DNA from: Bacteroidota bacterium
GTDB taxonomy: Bacteria > Bacteroidota > Bacteroidia > Bacteroidales > Prolixibacteraceae
Direction: 5' to 3'
Length of the DNA stretch: 7,734 bases
Assembly: GCA_030691295.1 (NCBI GenBank)
Contig: JAUYEQ010000309.1
Span: 1-7,734, forward strand
In this document: positions 6,460-7,734 of the stretch, in pieces
How the letters are laid out: the number at the start of each line of letters is the position of its first letter
Numbering within the stretch: the stretch's first letter is position 1
Translations under genes and position numbers: made by a program
The notes under the pieces: generated by a model
Told to the model about the DNA's origin: nothing
What the model saw: only the letters and a program-made list of their open reading frames with translations
Database searches by the model: none

Positions 6460-6669
6460 TAGATATTTTTTTAGAGTTTTAGTTTCACTATAAATATATT
6501 TACCGGAAACCGGCATTGCCTCCTGTTAATTGAAAGCTCACGAATATACAAACTTTGATTTTTCCTACCTATTGATCGTTCAAGATTTTATACAAAAGAA
6601 ACGAACATATTTGGAAACAACCCGAAATACATGTAAAATACTACTTATGAGTTCTTTCCGAAGAAATAA
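6460..6669 (-). promoter_or_regulatory. dnaN upstream region, promoter not identified
   Basis: This 210-base AT-rich gap between the gldG stop and the dnaN start should hold the dnaN promoter, but no exact TAnnTTTG box was found on the minus strand; TATATTTA near 6494-6501 is only a near match and lacks a -33 partner. Other visible items are a CCGG-AAA-CCGG hairpin (6503-6513), an AGGAGG two bases before an upstream in-frame ATG (6516), and a weak 5-bp inverted repeat (6652-6665) just past gldG with no T-run. No small gene is supported here. Confidence 0.4.
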
Positions 6670-7734
6670 TTACCACTTGTATTTCCGGTTACGTACATAA
6701 ACATACACTGCGCCAAACAACGCAATCAAGAGCAACGGCATCAAAACATTCAGCATTTGCCACATGGTTTTTTCTTCCTGAACCCTGACTTTATCGAGCA
6801 TCCGGATTTTAAAAACCCGCGAACGCAATTCCATTAATCCCTGATCGTCGCAAAGGTAATTCACGGCATTCATTAAAAAAGCTTTGTTTCCGAAAGTTTG
6901 CTGCGAAGAGCGGTCGTATCCCAATGGCATAAATTCGGGAACGCCCCCCACAAAACGGTACTGATTGGCAATCATGTTTCCATCAGAAAAAACAATCATT
7001 TTCGTGGGTTCACTTTCTGTTTTTACTTCGGAAGTTTTTACGCCGAATGAATCAACCATGCGATTCTTGAAAACCGACGTAAAAGTACCTTCAAGCAAAA
7101 TACCCACCGGCTGCGATGGCTGGCTAAAAAGCCGTCGGTCGGGCGGATTGTTGATGCTTGCCAAACTTATTTCAATGGGCGTATTTGCCACCAGCGAATA
7201 GGCCGACGTTGCCAGAATGACTGTTTTGCGCATTTGTTCCTGTTTCCCAACCGTGTCGATTGAACTTACAAATTCAGCCTTTACACGGTTTAGGTTTCGG
7301 CTGATCACATGATTTTCGGAAGGGTTCAACAAAGGCGAAAAGTACCAGGGAGCCGGAGTGAATTTTGCCTGCGTCCCTGCCGGAGCCGTATTTACCATGA
7401 TCATCAGGCATTCAACATCCTGAATTAAATTGGCGTTCAGTCGGATACCGTATCTGAAAAGCTGATCGTCCAGGTTGAGGTTTCGCGGGAATGCCAGCGT
7501 GGTATTTCCGGTACTCAAACTATCAAGGCTTACCGAAACCGGATCGACCAGCCACATTATCCTGCCACCGTTCATCAAATACTGATCGATGTAAAATTTG
7601 TCGTTCTCCGCAAATTCCTGAGTCGGATTTGCCACAATCAATGTTTTTATCTGCGCATCTTTAGATATTAGCTGTGAAGCCAAAACCTGCGAAACGGTAT
7701 ATTTTTCGGCCAGCGCTTCTGCAAAATCATGGGT
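6670..7734 (-). CDS. gldG: Gliding-motility-associated ABC transporter component GldG (C-terminal part, 5' end outside window)
   Basis: The frame is open from the right edge to the TAA at 6670, giving 354 visible residues of a protein that is normally about 550 long. The TTG at 7683 is internal: the frame continues upstream as THDFAEALAEKYTVSQVLAS. Visible features are the AAA/GATase-like sensor segment LIVANPTQEF...FYIDQYLMNGGRIMWLVDPV, the IDTVGKQEQMRKTVILATS stretch, FSDGNMIANQYRF, NAVNYLCDDQGLMELRSR, and a C-terminal transmembrane helix (MLNVLMPLLLIALFGAVYVYV) followed by a basic tail RNRKYKW. This matches the GldG/IntG-type extracytoplasmic ABC component that works with the GldF permease and GldA ATPase in gliding Bacteroidota. 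The family also occurs in non-gliding members, so motility cannot be concluded. gldF would be expected beyond the right edge. Confidence 0.88.
   Translation of the reverse strand, partial: THDFAEALAEKYTVSQVLASQLISKDAQIKTLIVANPTQEFAENDKFYIDQYLMNGGRIMWLVDPVSVSLDSLSTGNTTLAFPRNLNLDDQLFRYGIRLNANLIQDVECLMIMVNTAPAGTQAKFTPAPWYFSPLLNPSENHVISRNLNRVKAEFVSSIDTVGKQEQMRKTVILATSAYSLVANTPIEISLASINNPPDRRLFSQPSQPVGILLEGTFTSVFKNRMVDSFGVKTSEVKTESEPTKMIVFSDGNMIANQYRFVGGVPEFMPLGYDRSSQQTFGNKAFLMNAVNYLCDDQGLMELRSRVFKIRMLDKVRVQEEKTMWQMLNVLMPLLLIALFGAVYVYVRNRKYKW

Noticed and set aside
6652..6665. TTCTT-TCCG-AAGAA inverted repeat as a gldG terminator
   Set aside because: The stem is only 5 bp, weak, and has no T-run on the minus strand after it.
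7681..7683. TTG as the start of the GldG-like gene
   Set aside because: The frame continues without a stop to the window edge and the resulting residues read naturally into the protein; the visible part is far shorter than full-length GldG.

Overview
This 7.7 kb window looks like chromosomal DNA from a Bacteroidota bacterium, probably of the Bacteroidales/Marinilabiliales type. The evidence is a GldG-type gliding/ABC component, a Bacteroidota-style DnaN ending in MLLMPMM, a discoidin-carrying GH43-like secreted protein and a TAnnTTTG-type -7 promoter element. The placement comes from protein resemblance and was not tested by a search. Every credible gene lies on the minus strand, so transcription runs from the right edge to the left. 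No RNA genes, mobile elements, CRISPR arrays or origin-like repeats were found, and no gene-free stretch exceeds about 210 bases.

In transcription order: (1) the C-terminal part of gldG (6670-7734, 5' end outside the window); (2) dnaN, the replication sliding clamp (5329-6459), followed by a strong intrinsic terminator (5272-5306); (3) a secreted protein of GH43 + F5/8 type C + fibronectin-III-like architecture (3501-5213); (4) a DEDDh 3'-5' exonuclease of the DNA polymerase III epsilon type with an ExoX-like C-terminal domain (2665-3465); (5) a fumarylacetoacetate hydrolase (FAH) family enzyme (2054-2668) whose start overlaps the exonuclease stop by ATGA; (6) a weak terminator-like hairpin and then a good Bacteroidota promoter match (1964-1996); (7) an efflux pair, a MacA/HlyD-type adaptor (665-1888) directly abutting the start of a TolC-type outer-membrane channel (1-664, 3' end outside the window).

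Three functional blocks can be seen. gldG, dnaN and the exonuclease look like chromosomal backbone, with clamp and proofreading-type exonuclease as a plausible functional pair. The GH43-like gene sits between them, is somewhat AT-richer in sampled stretches, and carries substitutions at several positions that are normally active-site residues in its family, so it may be a carbohydrate-binding pseudoenzyme. The adaptor-channel pair is the start of a tripartite exporter operon whose inner-membrane pump is probably encoded beyond the left edge.

I see no clearly new defence or mobile system. The observations most worth checking are the apparent loss of catalytic residues in the GH43-like protein, its position between dnaN and the exonuclease gene, and a possible clamp-binding peptide in the exonuclease linker.
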